64,000 nt of DNA from Bradyrhizobium sp. AUGA SZCCT0283 (GTDB lineage Bacteria > Pseudomonadota > Alphaproteobacteria > Rhizobiales > Xanthobacteraceae). How positions within the stretch are numbered: the first letter of the stretch is position 1; each line of letters begins with the position of its first letter. Shown here one piece after another: positions 35,481-44,540 of the stretch. Made by a program: the position numbers and the translations under genes. The DNA is taken from assembly GCF_018130385.1 (NCBI RefSeq), contig NZ_JAFCLU010000013.1, positions 1-64,000 of the forward strand, read 5' to 3'. The notes under the pieces are model-generated. The model did not search any database, was not told the DNA's origin, and was given only the letters and a program-made list of their open reading frames with translations.

Positions 35481-36468
35481 GGTGTGCAATCGTGATCCCC
35501 CAGGGCAGCTCGCCGACCTGGATCGTCTTGATGACCTTTTGCGCGGCGACGTCGATCACCGAGACGTCGTTCGACACGCCGTTGGTAACCATCAGATATT
35601 TCTCGTCCGGGGTGAATGCCATGTGCCACACCCGCTGACCCACCAAGAGATATTTGGTGACCTTGTGGCTGGTGGCATCGACGACCGCGATGCGATTGGC
35701 GGGACCGAGCGCGACAAAAGCAGTCTTGCCGTCCTTGGTCATGCCGATGCCGACCGGCTGGATGGCTTCGCTCCGCAAGCCGGGAATGTTGAATGAAATC
35801 TTGTCCGTCACCGCCCGCTTGGCCGGGTCGATGATCGAAACGGTGCCGCCGATCTCCGACGATATCCACACTTCGGAATTGTCACGCTTGAACTCGGCGA
35901 AGCGCGGGCGCGCATCGACCAAAACGTTGGCGACGATCTGGCGCGTCGTGGTGTCGATGAAATGCGCCATGTTGGTGGTCTCGGACGTATTGATCAGGAT
36001 TTTTCCGTCCGGACTGAGGGCCATGCCCTCCGGCTCGACGCCGACCTGGATCTCGCCGAGACGGGCGCGCTTTTCGACGTCGATGATCGTTACCGTGTTG
36101 TCGTTTTCGTTGGCGACGTAGAGGACCTTGCCGTCGGTATCCAGGGCGAACAGCTCGGGGTCGGGGCCGGACGGCAAAGTGTCGACGACCTCCTGCTTCG
36201 CAACGTCGATCACTTGAATGCTGTCGTCGTCGCCGACGGCGACGAACACGAACTTGCCGTCCCTCGTGAACTCGATGCCGCGCGGCCGCTGGCCGACCTT
36301 GATGGTCTTGGTGACGGTCCAACTCTCCGTATCGATGACGGTTACCGTGTTACTCTTCTCGTTGGACACATAGGCGATGAAAGCCGAAGCGGGGGTCGCC
36401 GCCGCGAGCCAGACAGCCATTCCGGAAAGCAGGCAGCGATGCCACATACGCAATCCATCCTCTTTCAT
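35467..36468 (-). CDS. PQQ-associated YVTN-type beta-propeller protein
   Basis: 333-aa exported protein with signal peptide MWHRCLLSGMAVWLAAATPA (cleavage near ASA). Seven or so YVTN repeats follow, each about 42 residues: a strand pattern such as TVTVIDTESWTVTKTIKVGQ, RPRGIEFTRDGKFVFVA, DNTVTIIDVEKRARLGEIQV and VSVIDVAAQKVIKTIQVGE. These form a periplasmic propeller. I use the ATG at 36468, which overlaps the upstream gene stop (ATGA); ATG 36447 is close to the signal peptide itself. The family accompanies PQQ dehydrogenase ABC systems; its ligand is unknown. Confidence 0.87.
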   Translation of the reverse strand: MKEDGLRMWHRCLLSGMAVWLAAATPASAFIAYVSNEKSNTVTVIDTESWTVTKTIKVGQRPRGIEFTRDGKFVFVAVGDDDSIQVIDVAKQEVVDTLPSGPDPELFALDTDGKVLYVANENDNTVTIIDVEKRARLGEIQVGVEPEGMALSPDGKILINTSETTNMAHFIDTTTRQIVANVLVDARPRFAEFKRDNSEVWISSEIGGTVSIIDPAKRAVTDKISFNIPGLRSEAIQPVGIGMTKDGKTAFVALGPANRIAVVDATSHKVTKYLLVGQRVWHMAFTPDEKYLMVTNGVSNDVSVIDVAAQKVIKTIQVGELPWGITIAHHDGH

Positions 36469-37646
36469 TGCAGCTTGCACTTGGTTTCGGGCCGATCGGC
36501 GCCAAGCGTATCGAGCTCCGACACCTGGTGCAAAAATCCCTCCTGCGGGGAAACCGAGACTACCATGCGTCCATCGACCAGCAGGATCGGCTGACGAAGC
36601 TGCAGGTTCCAGTCCCGCAGTGTCAACCGCCGTCCCTTGAACGCCGCAATGGAAAAGTCGGGCCCTTTGAGAAACTCCGATACCGCCTTTGGATCACCGG
36701 ACTTCGTGCGCGACGCCGCTTCGCCGATCATACGCGCTGCCGTCCAGGCCTGCATGTCCAGTGCGGTCATGTGTCGCGAATTCAATTTTACAAACCGGTT
36801 CTGGATCTGGATCGCGCCCCATTGGTCCTGGGCGGCGTGCCAACTGGTCGGAACTAGACCTGCCGAGCCGGCGACCGGCCGCGGGTCCCAGGTACGGTAG
36901 GGCAGGTAGGACGCGAATACCTCGCTTTCATCGGCAGCGACGAGGACGTCATAGGCCGGCGCCTGCTGGGTGAATACCGGCATTTGCCGCTGGATCAAGG
37001 TGACGCCGCTATCGGTACGGCGGGCACCGCCCGTATCTTCGAAGGTCCGCTCCTGAACGATCTTGGCGCCGAAGCGCGTCGCAGCACGGCGCAATGCGTC
37101 GGCGTACAATTTATCCGGTTCATGCGAGCCGACGACGAACAGCCAGCGCTTCCATTGCTTCCACACCAGATACTGGGCGAGCGCATCCGCGAGCATCGAG
37201 CGCGTCGGTGCGACATGGATCACGTTGGGACGACAATCCTGCTCGCGCAGCCGGTCGTCGATCGCGCCGGCATTCAACAGCAGCGTTCCGCGGTCGCGAA
37301 GCGCATCAGCTGCCTTCAACAAATCGTCCGCCGGAAGGTCGGCAATGATGAAGCCGGTGCGCCCGGCAAGCGCTGCTGCTGACTTGGCGACGTCCTCATT
37401 GTCCTTGAGCCGGACTTCCTCCAGCGTGAAATGCTGATTGAGGAACTTGCCCGTGGTGTTGTTGTCTTCGGTGGCAAGGCGTGCGCCGGCAAGGCCGTCG
37501 TTCTCGGCCGGCAGTTCGACGAGTGACAATTTCGCCTTGACGCCGGCACGGCCGAGATAGCCGATGCCGATCTCGATAGGGTCGGCCGCGAGCACGGGGG
37601 TAGCCGCGATGCTCAAACTGATCGCAGCGACCAACCATCGGATCAT
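36465..37646 (-). CDS. ABC transporter substrate-binding protein, PQQ-dependent alcohol dehydrogenase system
   Basis: 393-aa periplasmic protein of the type-1 (leucine-binding-like) fold. Signal peptide MIRWLVAAISLSIAATPVLA, then IEIGIGYLGRAGVKAKLSLV, a central ALRDRGTLLLNAGAIDDRLR with LREQDCRPNVIHVAPTRSML, and C-terminal WNLQLRQPILLVDGRMVVS. A very good ribosome site (AGGGAGG) sits 5 nt before the ATG at 37646, so the longer frame to 37706 is rejected. It leads the five-gene operon 37646-33206 and corresponds by type and position to LutA, a lanthanide-transport binding protein in Methylobacterium. Confidence 0.87.
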   Translation of the reverse strand: MIRWLVAAISLSIAATPVLAADPIEIGIGYLGRAGVKAKLSLVELPAENDGLAGARLATEDNNTTGKFLNQHFTLEEVRLKDNEDVAKSAAALAGRTGFIIADLPADDLLKAADALRDRGTLLLNAGAIDDRLREQDCRPNVIHVAPTRSMLADALAQYLVWKQWKRWLFVVGSHEPDKLYADALRRAATRFGAKIVQERTFEDTGGARRTDSGVTLIQRQMPVFTQQAPAYDVLVAADESEVFASYLPYRTWDPRPVAGSAGLVPTSWHAAQDQWGAIQIQNRFVKLNSRHMTALDMQAWTAARMIGEAASRTKSGDPKAVSEFLKGPDFSIAAFKGRRLTLRDWNLQLRQPILLVDGRMVVSVSPQEGFLHQVSELDTLGADRPETKCKLQ

Positions 37647-37750
37647 GGCTCCTCCCTGACAGGTCTTCTCGACTTCCCCGCATCGAAGACCGTTGGCTTG
37701 AACCATGACCGAATTGTCTTGGCTTGCAACTCAATTCTGTCGGGACGGCT

Positions 37751-38596
37751 TTAGCCCTTCAGGCGCTCCGCGTGCCAGCGCAGATGATCGGACATGAACG
37801 TGGAGATGAAGTAGTAACTGTGGTCATAGCCGGGTTGCCGGCGCAGGTTGAGGGGGATCCTGGCTTTCTCGCATGCGGCCTGCAGCAGTTCCGGGCGGAG
37901 CTGTTCGGTCAGAAACGGATCGGCATCGCCGTAGTCGACCAATAGATCGGATACTCTGGCGCCATCCTCGATCAACGCAACCGTATCGTGCTTGCGCCAT
38001 GCTTGCCGGTCGCTGCCGAGATAGCCGCCGAGCGCCTTGATGCCCCATGGCACCTGCGAGGGAGCGACGATCGGCGCAAACGCGCTTGCTGCGCGATAGC
38101 GGTCGGGATGGCGCAGCGCGACCGTCAGTGCGCCATGGCCACCCATGGAGTGGCCGAGAATGGATTGTCGGTTAGGGTCGACGGGAAAATTTTCGGCGAC
38201 CAGTTTCGGCAATTCTTCGGTGACATAGCTCCACATGCGGTAGTTGCGCGCGAACGGCGCCTGCGTCGCATCGACATAGAAACCGGCGCCTAGCCCGAAA
38301 TCGTAGGCGTTGGCGGGATCGCCGGGCACGCCTTCGCCGCGCGGGCTGGTGTCGGGCGCAACGAAGACCAGTCCAAGCTCAGCGCAGGCGCTGCGGAATT
38401 CGCCCTTTTCCGTCACATTGGCGTGGGTGCAGGTCAGGCCCGAGAGATACCAGACCACCGGCAGCCTGGCGCCGGCGGCGTACGGAGGGACATAGACCGA
38501 GAAGGTCATGTCGGTCCCGGTTTCGCGGCTGGCGTGTCGATAGACGCCCTGCGTTCCGCCATATGACTTGTTAAGCGAAACGGTTTGCATGGTCAT
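37751..38596 (-). CDS. fghA: S-formylglutathione hydrolase
   Basis: Serine hydrolase (281 aa) splitting S-formylglutathione to formate and glutathione, the last step of glutathione-dependent formaldehyde oxidation. Catalytic Ser150 is in SILGHSMGGHGAL; the conserved LSGLTCTHANVTEKGEF near residue 51, the catalytic Asp in DYGDADPFL and the His in GYDHSYYFI are present. It works with the dehydrogenase at 47407 and Gfa at 48550, although it sits 10 kb away on the other strand between the Lut-like operon and the two-component genes. Confidence 0.94.
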   Translation of the reverse strand: MTMQTVSLNKSYGGTQGVYRHASRETGTDMTFSVYVPPYAAGARLPVVWYLSGLTCTHANVTEKGEFRSACAELGLVFVAPDTSPRGEGVPGDPANAYDFGLGAGFYVDATQAPFARNYRMWSYVTEELPKLVAENFPVDPNRQSILGHSMGGHGALTVALRHPDRYRAASAFAPIVAPSQVPWGIKALGGYLGSDRQAWRKHDTVALIEDGARVSDLLVDYGDADPFLTEQLRPELLQAACEKARIPLNLRRQPGYDHSYYFISTFMSDHLRWHAERLKG

Positions 38597-38630
38597 GATC
38601 TCTGGACTCCTGCGCCGCGCGGCAATTCTC

Positions 38631-39251
38631 TCACGCTACGCCGCTTTCGATTGCCAGCCGTACCAGTTCGGCGGAAGTTCGTACACCGAGCTTCTGGCGC
38701 ATGATCGACGACGTATTGGCAACCGTCTTGTACGAGGAATGAACCATCCACGCGATCTCGGAAAGGCTCTTGCCCGCGCTGAGCAGGCGCAGGATCTCCA
38801 TCTCCCGCGAGGTGAGCTTGGAAAGCGGGCTGCGGGCAAATGCCGGTCCGGCAAACGCGATGCTTCGCGCGATCGCGGAGGGCAGATAGACCCCGCCTTT
38901 GCCGACTTCATGGATGGCCTCGACCAGATCCTGCGGATCACCGGTCTTGGCGACATAACCCTTGGCGCCGATTTCAATGGCGCGCGCGGCGAAGACCGGA
39001 TCGTCGTTCATGCTGAACATGATGATCCGAGCGGAAGCGGTGTGCGCAAGAATGCGCCGCGCCAATTCGAACCCCGACACGGTCGGCAGGTTGATATCGA
39101 TCACACAGATGTCGGGGTGCTCGGCGACGAACACGCGTTCGCCGCTCTCAGCGTCGGCGGCCTCCAGCAGCACGATCTCCGGCTCGTCGGCAAACACGGT
39201 ACGGCAGCCCGAAGCAACGATGGGATGATCGTCGACGATCAGAACACGCAT
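38631..39251 (-). CDS. NarL/FixJ-family response regulator
   Basis: 206-aa two-component regulator. The receiver domain (residues 1-120) has VLIVDDHP with the acidic pocket, phospho-acceptor Asp in CVIDINLP (about residue 52) and the conserved Lys in GAKGYVAKTGD. The LuxR-type helix-turn-helix is at about residues 140-200 (LTSREMEILRLLSAGKSLSE, then SYKTVANTSSIMRQKLGV). It is divergent from the kinase gene at 39437, its likely partner. Kinase-regulator pairs of this kind (for example MxbD/MxbM) control methanol dehydrogenase genes in other methylotrophs. Confidence 0.92.
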   Translation of the reverse strand: MRVLIVDDHPIVASGCRTVFADEPEIVLLEAADAESGERVFVAEHPDICVIDINLPTVSGFELARRILAHTASARIIMFSMNDDPVFAARAIEIGAKGYVAKTGDPQDLVEAIHEVGKGGVYLPSAIARSIAFAGPAFARSPLSKLTSREMEILRLLSAGKSLSEIAWMVHSSYKTVANTSSIMRQKLGVRTSAELVRLAIESGVA

Positions 39252-39436
39252 TGCATCGATCCCCGAGCTGCTTCAGTTTCGTTGCTGCATTGCGTCAGGC
39301 GGTACCTGCGCCGGCGCGAGGCCGACCATGCAACGCCAGCGAGATTGCTGTACGCTTCAATCTGATCGTCGGTTTTTCGACTGTCAACGGTCCTCTCGAC
39401 CGGGGAGCTGATTGCGACGCGATTGGGGCAAACCTC

Positions 39437-40789
39437 ATGTGGCAGAAATTATCGTTGCGGGCCCGGATCAATTTGCTGCTGGCGCTGGGTTTGACGCTCG
39501 GCCTGGCCATCAATATCGCGCGGCTGGTGGTGGAGGCGGGCCCTCGTGTTCGAGCCGAAGATCAAAGTGTCATACGGCTGGCGCGCGAATTCGTGGAGAC
39601 GATCGTTCCCGGCCTTAACGAGGCGCCGGACCCGGACGCGCGGCTGAACCAGATCGTTCGCGACCTGAGCCGGCTTCGGCACGTCAGTATCACGCGGCAG
39701 GGCGATACCTCCACAGGCGAGCGCTCCGGTAACGGCGACGACGAACGGTCGCCGCCGGCCTGGTTCATCGCGCTCGTTCATCCGGAAACGACCGCCGTGA
39801 GCGTGCCGATCACCATCCATGGGAGGCCGCAGTCGCTGGTGATCACGTCGCACCCGAACGATGAAATGGCCGAGATATGGGACGGAATCATCACCCAGCT
39901 TGCGGTCAGTTCCGCCCTCGCCATCGCACTCTTTCTGATTACCATGATGGTGGTTGGCCGCGCGCTGGCGCCGCTGCGGGCACTTTCGCAAGCCATGGCG
40001 AATATCGAGGCCGGGCACTATGGTTCACGCGTCGAGCCCGGCGGCGCGCCCGAACTGGCGGCGATCTGTGCCAAGCTGAACCACCTTGCTGGCGCCCTCG
40101 GCGAGGCCGTCGAAGACAAGCGACGGCTCGCCGAACGCACGGTCTCGCTGCAGGATCTCGAGCGCAAGGAGATCGCGCGCGAATTGCATGACGAGTTCGG
40201 GCCATATCTCTTTACGCTGCGCGCCCACGCCGGCGCCCTGATGCGGCTTTCGGAGGACGGGCGCGCGCCCGGCGCGGATGCACTGCGCAAACATAGCACC
40301 GCCATCCTGGAGCAGATCAATGCGCTGCAGCAGTTCAACCGCAGGATACTGGAGAAGCTGCGGCCCGTCGGGCTGGCGGAGCTTGGATTGCGCGAGGCGC
40401 TCGGCGTGCTCTTGCGGTTGTGGCGGGAATCACGTCCCGACGTAACTATTGATGCGAACATTGCGTCCGCGCCTGATGAGACCGGAGAAGTCACCGACTT
40501 GACGGTTTACCGCATCGTTCAGGAAGCCCTGACAAACGCCTTCCGCCACGCCGACGCGACCTCCGTCACCGTCACGGTCGAACAGGCTGCGGGAATGCAT
40601 GGAAATCGTGGTTGCGCCCTGGTGCGCGTCAGCGATAACGGTCGCGGTTTGGCGCCGGATCACAAGTTCGGCTTCGGCCTGATCGGTATGCGCGAGAGAA
40701 TACTGGCGCTGGGCGGTACGCTGAATGTCGTCTCCGGCAACGGAGGTGTCACGGTAGAAGCGGTCGTTCCCCACGGATCGCAGCATTGA
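39437..40789 (+). CDS. Sensor histidine kinase (NarX-type, HisKA_3)
   Basis: 450-aa membrane kinase. TM1 is at about residues 10-30 (INLLLALGLTLGLAINIARL), a periplasmic sensing loop at 31-152, TM2 at about 155-175 (AVSSALAIALFLITMMVVGR), then HAMP (APLRALSQAMANIEAGHYGS). The HisKA_3 phospho-acceptor box is LERKEIARELHDEFGPYL, and the ATPase domain has NAFRHADA, SDNGRGLAP and GFGLIGMRERI. ATG 39437 is used; the frame is open from 39251. The partner is the divergent regulator at 38631. The signal (methanol, formaldehyde or lanthanide) cannot be read from the sequence. Confidence 0.9.
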   Translation: MWQKLSLRARINLLLALGLTLGLAINIARLVVEAGPRVRAEDQSVIRLAREFVETIVPGLNEAPDPDARLNQIVRDLSRLRHVSITRQGDTSTGERSGNGDDERSPPAWFIALVHPETTAVSVPITIHGRPQSLVITSHPNDEMAEIWDGIITQLAVSSALAIALFLITMMVVGRALAPLRALSQAMANIEAGHYGSRVEPGGAPELAAICAKLNHLAGALGEAVEDKRRLAERTVSLQDLERKEIARELHDEFGPYLFTLRAHAGALMRLSEDGRAPGADALRKHSTAILEQINALQQFNRRILEKLRPVGLAELGLREALGVLLRLWRESRPDVTIDANIASAPDETGEVTDLTVYRIVQEALTNAFRHADATSVTVTVEQAAGMHGNRGCALVRVSDNGRGLAPDHKFGFGLIGMRERILALGGTLNVVSGNGGVTVEAVVPHGSQH

Positions 40790-40815
40790 TGGGTCGAAGC
40801 GCCATCCGGGAATTT

Positions 40816-40835
40816 CTCCCGGTCTCTTTCGGGAG
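40816..40835 (+). terminator. Candidate terminator after the histidine kinase gene
   Basis: Stem CTCCCG (40816-40821) / CGGGAG (40830-40835) with an 8-nt loop, 27 nt after the kinase stop. The stem is short and no T-run follows, so confidence is low. Confidence 0.3.
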
Positions 40836-40948
40836 GAATGCATTTCGGGAACCAGACCTTTTGCAGCTAGCGCGTCGTTGCCTTCTCACTAGTATCGTCC
40901 GCTAACCGGCATCCGAAATGCAGCGGGGATGGAGTGGGGTGGGGGCAT

Positions 40949-43375
40949 ATGGGCGTACGCTTGTTGCTGGTCGGGACAATCTCGATATGCGTCGTTCCCG
41001 GGATCGACTATGCCCAGGCCCAAACTGCGTCCGGCGATAGCGAGGTCTTGCCGGCCATCGAGGTCGTCGCCCCGGCCACAGTTGCCAAACCAGGCCGCAG
41101 CAAAAGAGCGCCTCAGGCCGCCAGGAACTTGCGCAGAGTTTTTGTCTATCCGACCGCGCCCACGACGACAGCCAGTTCGGGGATGGATGTCGACAAAGTA
41201 CCGGCAAGCGTCAACGCGGTCGGGGCAGGGCAGATCGCGCGGACCGGCTCGCTCAACATCGCGGATGCGCTGCAGCAACAGGTACCTGGCATCATCGTCA
41301 GCGACACGACCGGCAATCCATTTCAGCCGGACATACAGTTCCGTGGCTTTGTCGCATCTCCCGTCGCCGGTACGCCCCAGGGGCTCGCGGTCTACCAGAA
41401 CGGGGTGCGCGTCAACGAAGCGTTCGGCGACACCGTCAACTGGGACTTGATCCCGACGGCTGCGATCAGGTCGGTCACGGTCGTGACCAACAATCCCGCG
41501 TTCGGCCTCAACGCCCTGGGCGGGGCGGTCAACGTGCTGATGAAGAACGGCTTCAATTACCAGGGTGCCGAAATCAACACGATGGGCGGTTCGTTCGGGC
41601 GTATCCAAAGCTCGGCGCAGTGGGGCAAGCAGATCGACAATTTTTCCGTCTATGGGGCGCTGGAGGGACTGCGCGACGGCGGATTCCGCAATTTCTCTGA
41701 ATCAAAGGTCCGCCGCTTCTATGGGGATGTCGGCTACAAGACCGACAGCAGCGAATTCCATCTCAACATGGGCGTCGCCAGTAACAATTTTGGCGCGGCA
41801 GCGACGGTGCCGGTTGAATTGCTCCGGAACTACTGGGGGGCGACCTACACCACGCCGCAGACGACAGCCAACCGCGTTGGCTATGTCAATCTGACCGGAA
41901 AAATCGAGGCTACGCCGACCTGGACGATCGAAGGTTCGGCGCACGTCCGGGCATTCCAGCACAAGACGGTGGATGGCAATCCGACCGCGACCCAGCCATG
42001 TGCGCCCCCCAACGACACGCTGCTTTGCTTTAACGACGACAGCAGCTTTGCAAATGGCGTCAACGGAGTTCCGATCGTAAATCCCTTCCCAACCGACGCC
42101 GTGCTGGGGCAGATCGACCGGACAACAACCCGTTCGACGACGACCGGGGCGACGTTGCAAGCCACCAACACCGACCAGCTATTTGGGCACAACAACCAGT
42201 TCATGGTCGGCGCCAGTTTCGATTCCGGCGTCACCCGCTTCGGGGCCAGCGCCGAATTGGGCACGATCGGCTCAAACTACGTCGTCAGCGGTAGCGGCGT
42301 ATTTCTCGGACCGTCCGGCACTCCGATTTCGATCGGTCCGGTCTCGCTTCGCGCCACCAACCGTTACAGCGGACTCTATGCGCAAGACACGTTCGACGTG
42401 ACGGACGCGTTTTCAATCTCGGGCGGCGGCCGGTTCAACTATGCAAGCATCAACCTTGAAGATCAGATTGGCACCGCGCTCAACGGCAATCATACGTTCA
42501 GCCGCTTCAATCCGATGATCGGCGGCACCTACAAGATCACGCCGGAACTGACGGCCTATGCGGGGTATTCTGAAGCCAATCGTGCACCGACCCCGCTGGA
42601 GCTCGCATGCGCCGACCCTGCGCGCCCCTGTATCATCGGGGCCTTCCTGATCTCGGATCCGCCGCTGAAGCAGGTCGTATCCCGTACCGTTGAGGCCGGT
42701 TTGCGCGGCACCAAGGAGCTGAATATCGGAACGCTCGGGTGGAAGGTCGGCGCGTTCCGCGCGACCAATGCCGATGACATCCTGGCGATTCCCGTCCCGT
42801 TGCAGGGTTTTGGCTACTTCCAGAACGTGGGCAGGACACGGCGCCAGGGCATCGAGGCCCAAGTCAATCTGACGTCGAAGACGCTGCAACTCTATGCCAG
42901 CTATGCCCTCGTGGATGCGCGCTTCCTCGACGCCTTGGAGCTCAACTCCCACAGCCCGTTCGCCGATCCCGTCACTGGCACTATCCAGGTCCTGCCGGGC
43001 AACCGCATCCCCGCGATCCCGCGCAACCGGGTCAAGCTTGGCTTCGACTATTCAGTCACCGACGCTTTCAAGGTCGGCGGCGACGCGTTGTTCGTCGGCA
43101 GCCAGTATTTTGTCGGCGATGAATCCAACCAGGCGGCGAGGCTGCCAGGGTATTCGGTTTTCAACCTGCACGCCTCGTACCAGATCAACAAGACGTTCCA
43201 GATCTATGGCCGCATCGACAATATCTTCGACAATCGCTATGCGACCTACGGGACGTTCTTCGATGCCGGTGACGTACCCAATTTCGCCAATGGCGGCGTG
43301 CAGTTTACTGACGCCCGCTCCGTAAGCCCGGCGCGCCCGCGTGCCTTCTATGCAGGGCTAAAGGCGACCTTCTAG
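40949..43375 (+). CDS. TonB-dependent outer-membrane receptor (candidate lanthanide/chelate receptor)
   Basis: 808-aa outer-membrane transporter. Signal peptide MGVRLLLVGTISICVVPGID with cleavage near AQA, a plug domain at about residues 75-190 (ADALQQQVPGIIVSDTTGNP, DIQFRGF, NPAFGLNALGGAVNVLM), then a 22-strand barrel ending in the typical Phe (GLKATF). I start at ATG 40949; the frame also offers GTG 40934. Its place between a two-component system and the AraC-xoxF genes, with a Lut-like ABC operon nearby, parallels the Methylobacterium LutH receptor, so uptake of a lanthanide chelate is likely. Siderophore uptake is the main alternative. Confidence 0.88.
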   Translation: MGVRLLLVGTISICVVPGIDYAQAQTASGDSEVLPAIEVVAPATVAKPGRSKRAPQAARNLRRVFVYPTAPTTTASSGMDVDKVPASVNAVGAGQIARTGSLNIADALQQQVPGIIVSDTTGNPFQPDIQFRGFVASPVAGTPQGLAVYQNGVRVNEAFGDTVNWDLIPTAAIRSVTVVTNNPAFGLNALGGAVNVLMKNGFNYQGAEINTMGGSFGRIQSSAQWGKQIDNFSVYGALEGLRDGGFRNFSESKVRRFYGDVGYKTDSSEFHLNMGVASNNFGAAATVPVELLRNYWGATYTTPQTTANRVGYVNLTGKIEATPTWTIEGSAHVRAFQHKTVDGNPTATQPCAPPNDTLLCFNDDSSFANGVNGVPIVNPFPTDAVLGQIDRTTTRSTTTGATLQATNTDQLFGHNNQFMVGASFDSGVTRFGASAELGTIGSNYVVSGSGVFLGPSGTPISIGPVSLRATNRYSGLYAQDTFDVTDAFSISGGGRFNYASINLEDQIGTALNGNHTFSRFNPMIGGTYKITPELTAYAGYSEANRAPTPLELACADPARPCIIGAFLISDPPLKQVVSRTVEAGLRGTKELNIGTLGWKVGAFRATNADDILAIPVPLQGFGYFQNVGRTRRQGIEAQVNLTSKTLQLYASYALVDARFLDALELNSHSPFADPVTGTIQVLPGNRIPAIPRNRVKLGFDYSVTDAFKVGGDALFVGSQYFVGDESNQAARLPGYSVFNLHASYQINKTFQIYGRIDNIFDNRYATYGTFFDAGDVPNFANGGVQFTDARSVSPARPRAFYAGLKATF

Positions 43376-43501
43376 AGCATGATCCGGAAAAGTGGGTATC
43401 GGTTTTCCGAAAAGATCATGCTCAAATCAAAGAGATAGAGCGGGATGACGATTCGAAGAAAAGTCATCGCGCTCTAGGCCAGCGAAACGGCTTGCCGTTT
43501 C
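43375..43501. repeat. Cluster of interspersed palindromic (REP-like) elements
   Basis: Three consecutive inverted repeats fill the gap between the receptor and araC genes. The first has outer arms GAGCATGATC (43375-43384) / GATCATGCTC (43414-43423) with a nested CGGAAAA / TTTTCCG; the second has arms of 14 bp with one mismatch (43436-43449 and 43463-43476, beginning TAGAGCG); the third is GAAACGGC-TT-GCCGTTTC (43484-43501). The first resembles a palindrome I associate with repeated elements in Bradyrhizobiaceae genomes. It may also serve as a bidirectional terminator between convergent genes. Confidence 0.7.
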
Positions 43502-43571
43502 CATTACCCGACGGGAGAGGCGCCGTTGATGCGCGGCAAAACATCGTTGCCGCAACCGGGACGTTCCGTTT

Positions 43572-44540
43572 TCAGGAAACGTCCGGCGCCGGATCGGCGC
43601 AGTGCGCCTTGTGGATGGCGGAGGGAACGAACCCGAAATGCTTCCGGAACACTCGGCTGAAGTGCGACGAACTGGAAAAGCCCCACGAAAATGCGACATC
43701 CGTGATCGTCTTGCCGTGCTGGGTCTCCAGCTCCTGCCGGCAGTGCATCAACCTCGCCCGCCAGATGTAATCGCTGACGGTCATGCCCTTGTCGCTGAAC
43801 AGCATGTGCAGATAGCGCTTGGTGCAGCCCAATGCCGCCGAGATCTGGTCGATGCAAAGATCCGGGTCGCGCAAATGTTCGCGGATGAAGGCCTGAGCCC
43901 GGATGTACATCGCCTCGGGACCGACGCGATCGAACATCGTGTCGGCCTCGCGCAGCGGCAACAGCAAGAGATCGATCAGCGAATCAGCGACGCCGATGGC
44001 GTTGTAGGGCGACAGCCTGTTCGCTTCGTCAAACGCGGTGTGCACGAAGTCGTAGGCGATGCGGCCGGTGCCGTTACGCGCAGAGAGCTTGCACGGCAAC
44101 ATCTTCGCCGTGCGGAAGCCGCGTTCGTGCAGCAGTTCCTTTGGGACGATCACGACCTCGTGCCGGGTCAGCGAGGGGCTGACGATCGTGTGCGGACACG
44201 AGACGTCATAGGCGAGGCAATCGCCGGGCATGATGTCGATGCGACGGCCGCCCTGTTCGAAATGCGAGATGCCGTAGGTCTGGAACAGTATCTTGACGTA
44301 GGGATGTTCGCTCAGTTTTGTGCCTGAGACCGTGTGCGCGATGCGATGCTGGCTCGCCTCGATCTGACACAGTTTCAGCTGCGAGACGGTTGTGTAATTT
44401 ATCCGCCCCTCGAGCGAAGAACCTTCCAGCGGATCGACGTCAAACTGGCCGCAGAGATCGGTCAGAGCATCTGACCAAGTTTGGATCTGCTTCTTCGGCG
44501 CCAACCCGGACGTGCTGAGTGAGCGGACTGTATGGGACAT
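43572..44540 (-). CDS. AraC/XylS-family transcriptional regulator
   Basis: 322-aa regulator. The N-terminal 200 residues look like the AraC_binding_2-type ligand domain of XylS-like proteins (DVDPLEGSSLEGRINYTTVS, PYVKILFQTYGISHFEQGGR, MPGDCLAYDVSCPHTI). The C-terminal AraC domain has two helix-turn-helices: DLCIDQISAALGCTKRYLHM and KTITDVAFSWGFSSSSHFSR followed by FRKHFGFVPS. It is divergent from xoxF with 401 bp between the starts. A 15+6+15 direct-repeat site typical for this family lies in that region and recurs before pqqA, so I predict it activates both. A hairpin (43559-43584) overlaps its 3' end. Confidence 0.9.
   Translation of the reverse strand: MSHTVRSLSTSGLAPKKQIQTWSDALTDLCGQFDVDPLEGSSLEGRINYTTVSQLKLCQIEASQHRIAHTVSGTKLSEHPYVKILFQTYGISHFEQGGRRIDIMPGDCLAYDVSCPHTIVSPSLTRHEVVIVPKELLHERGFRTAKMLPCKLSARNGTGRIAYDFVHTAFDEANRLSPYNAIGVADSLIDLLLLPLREADTMFDRVGPEAMYIRAQAFIREHLRDPDLCIDQISAALGCTKRYLHMLFSDKGMTVSDYIWRARLMHCRQELETQHGKTITDVAFSWGFSSSSHFSRVFRKHFGFVPSAIHKAHCADPAPDVS

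Noticed and set aside
40799-40933. Search for a third copy of the pqqA/xoxF direct-repeat pair before the TonB receptor
   Set aside because: Only loose similarity (TTTCGGGA repeats) was found; it does not match the 15-bp repeat.
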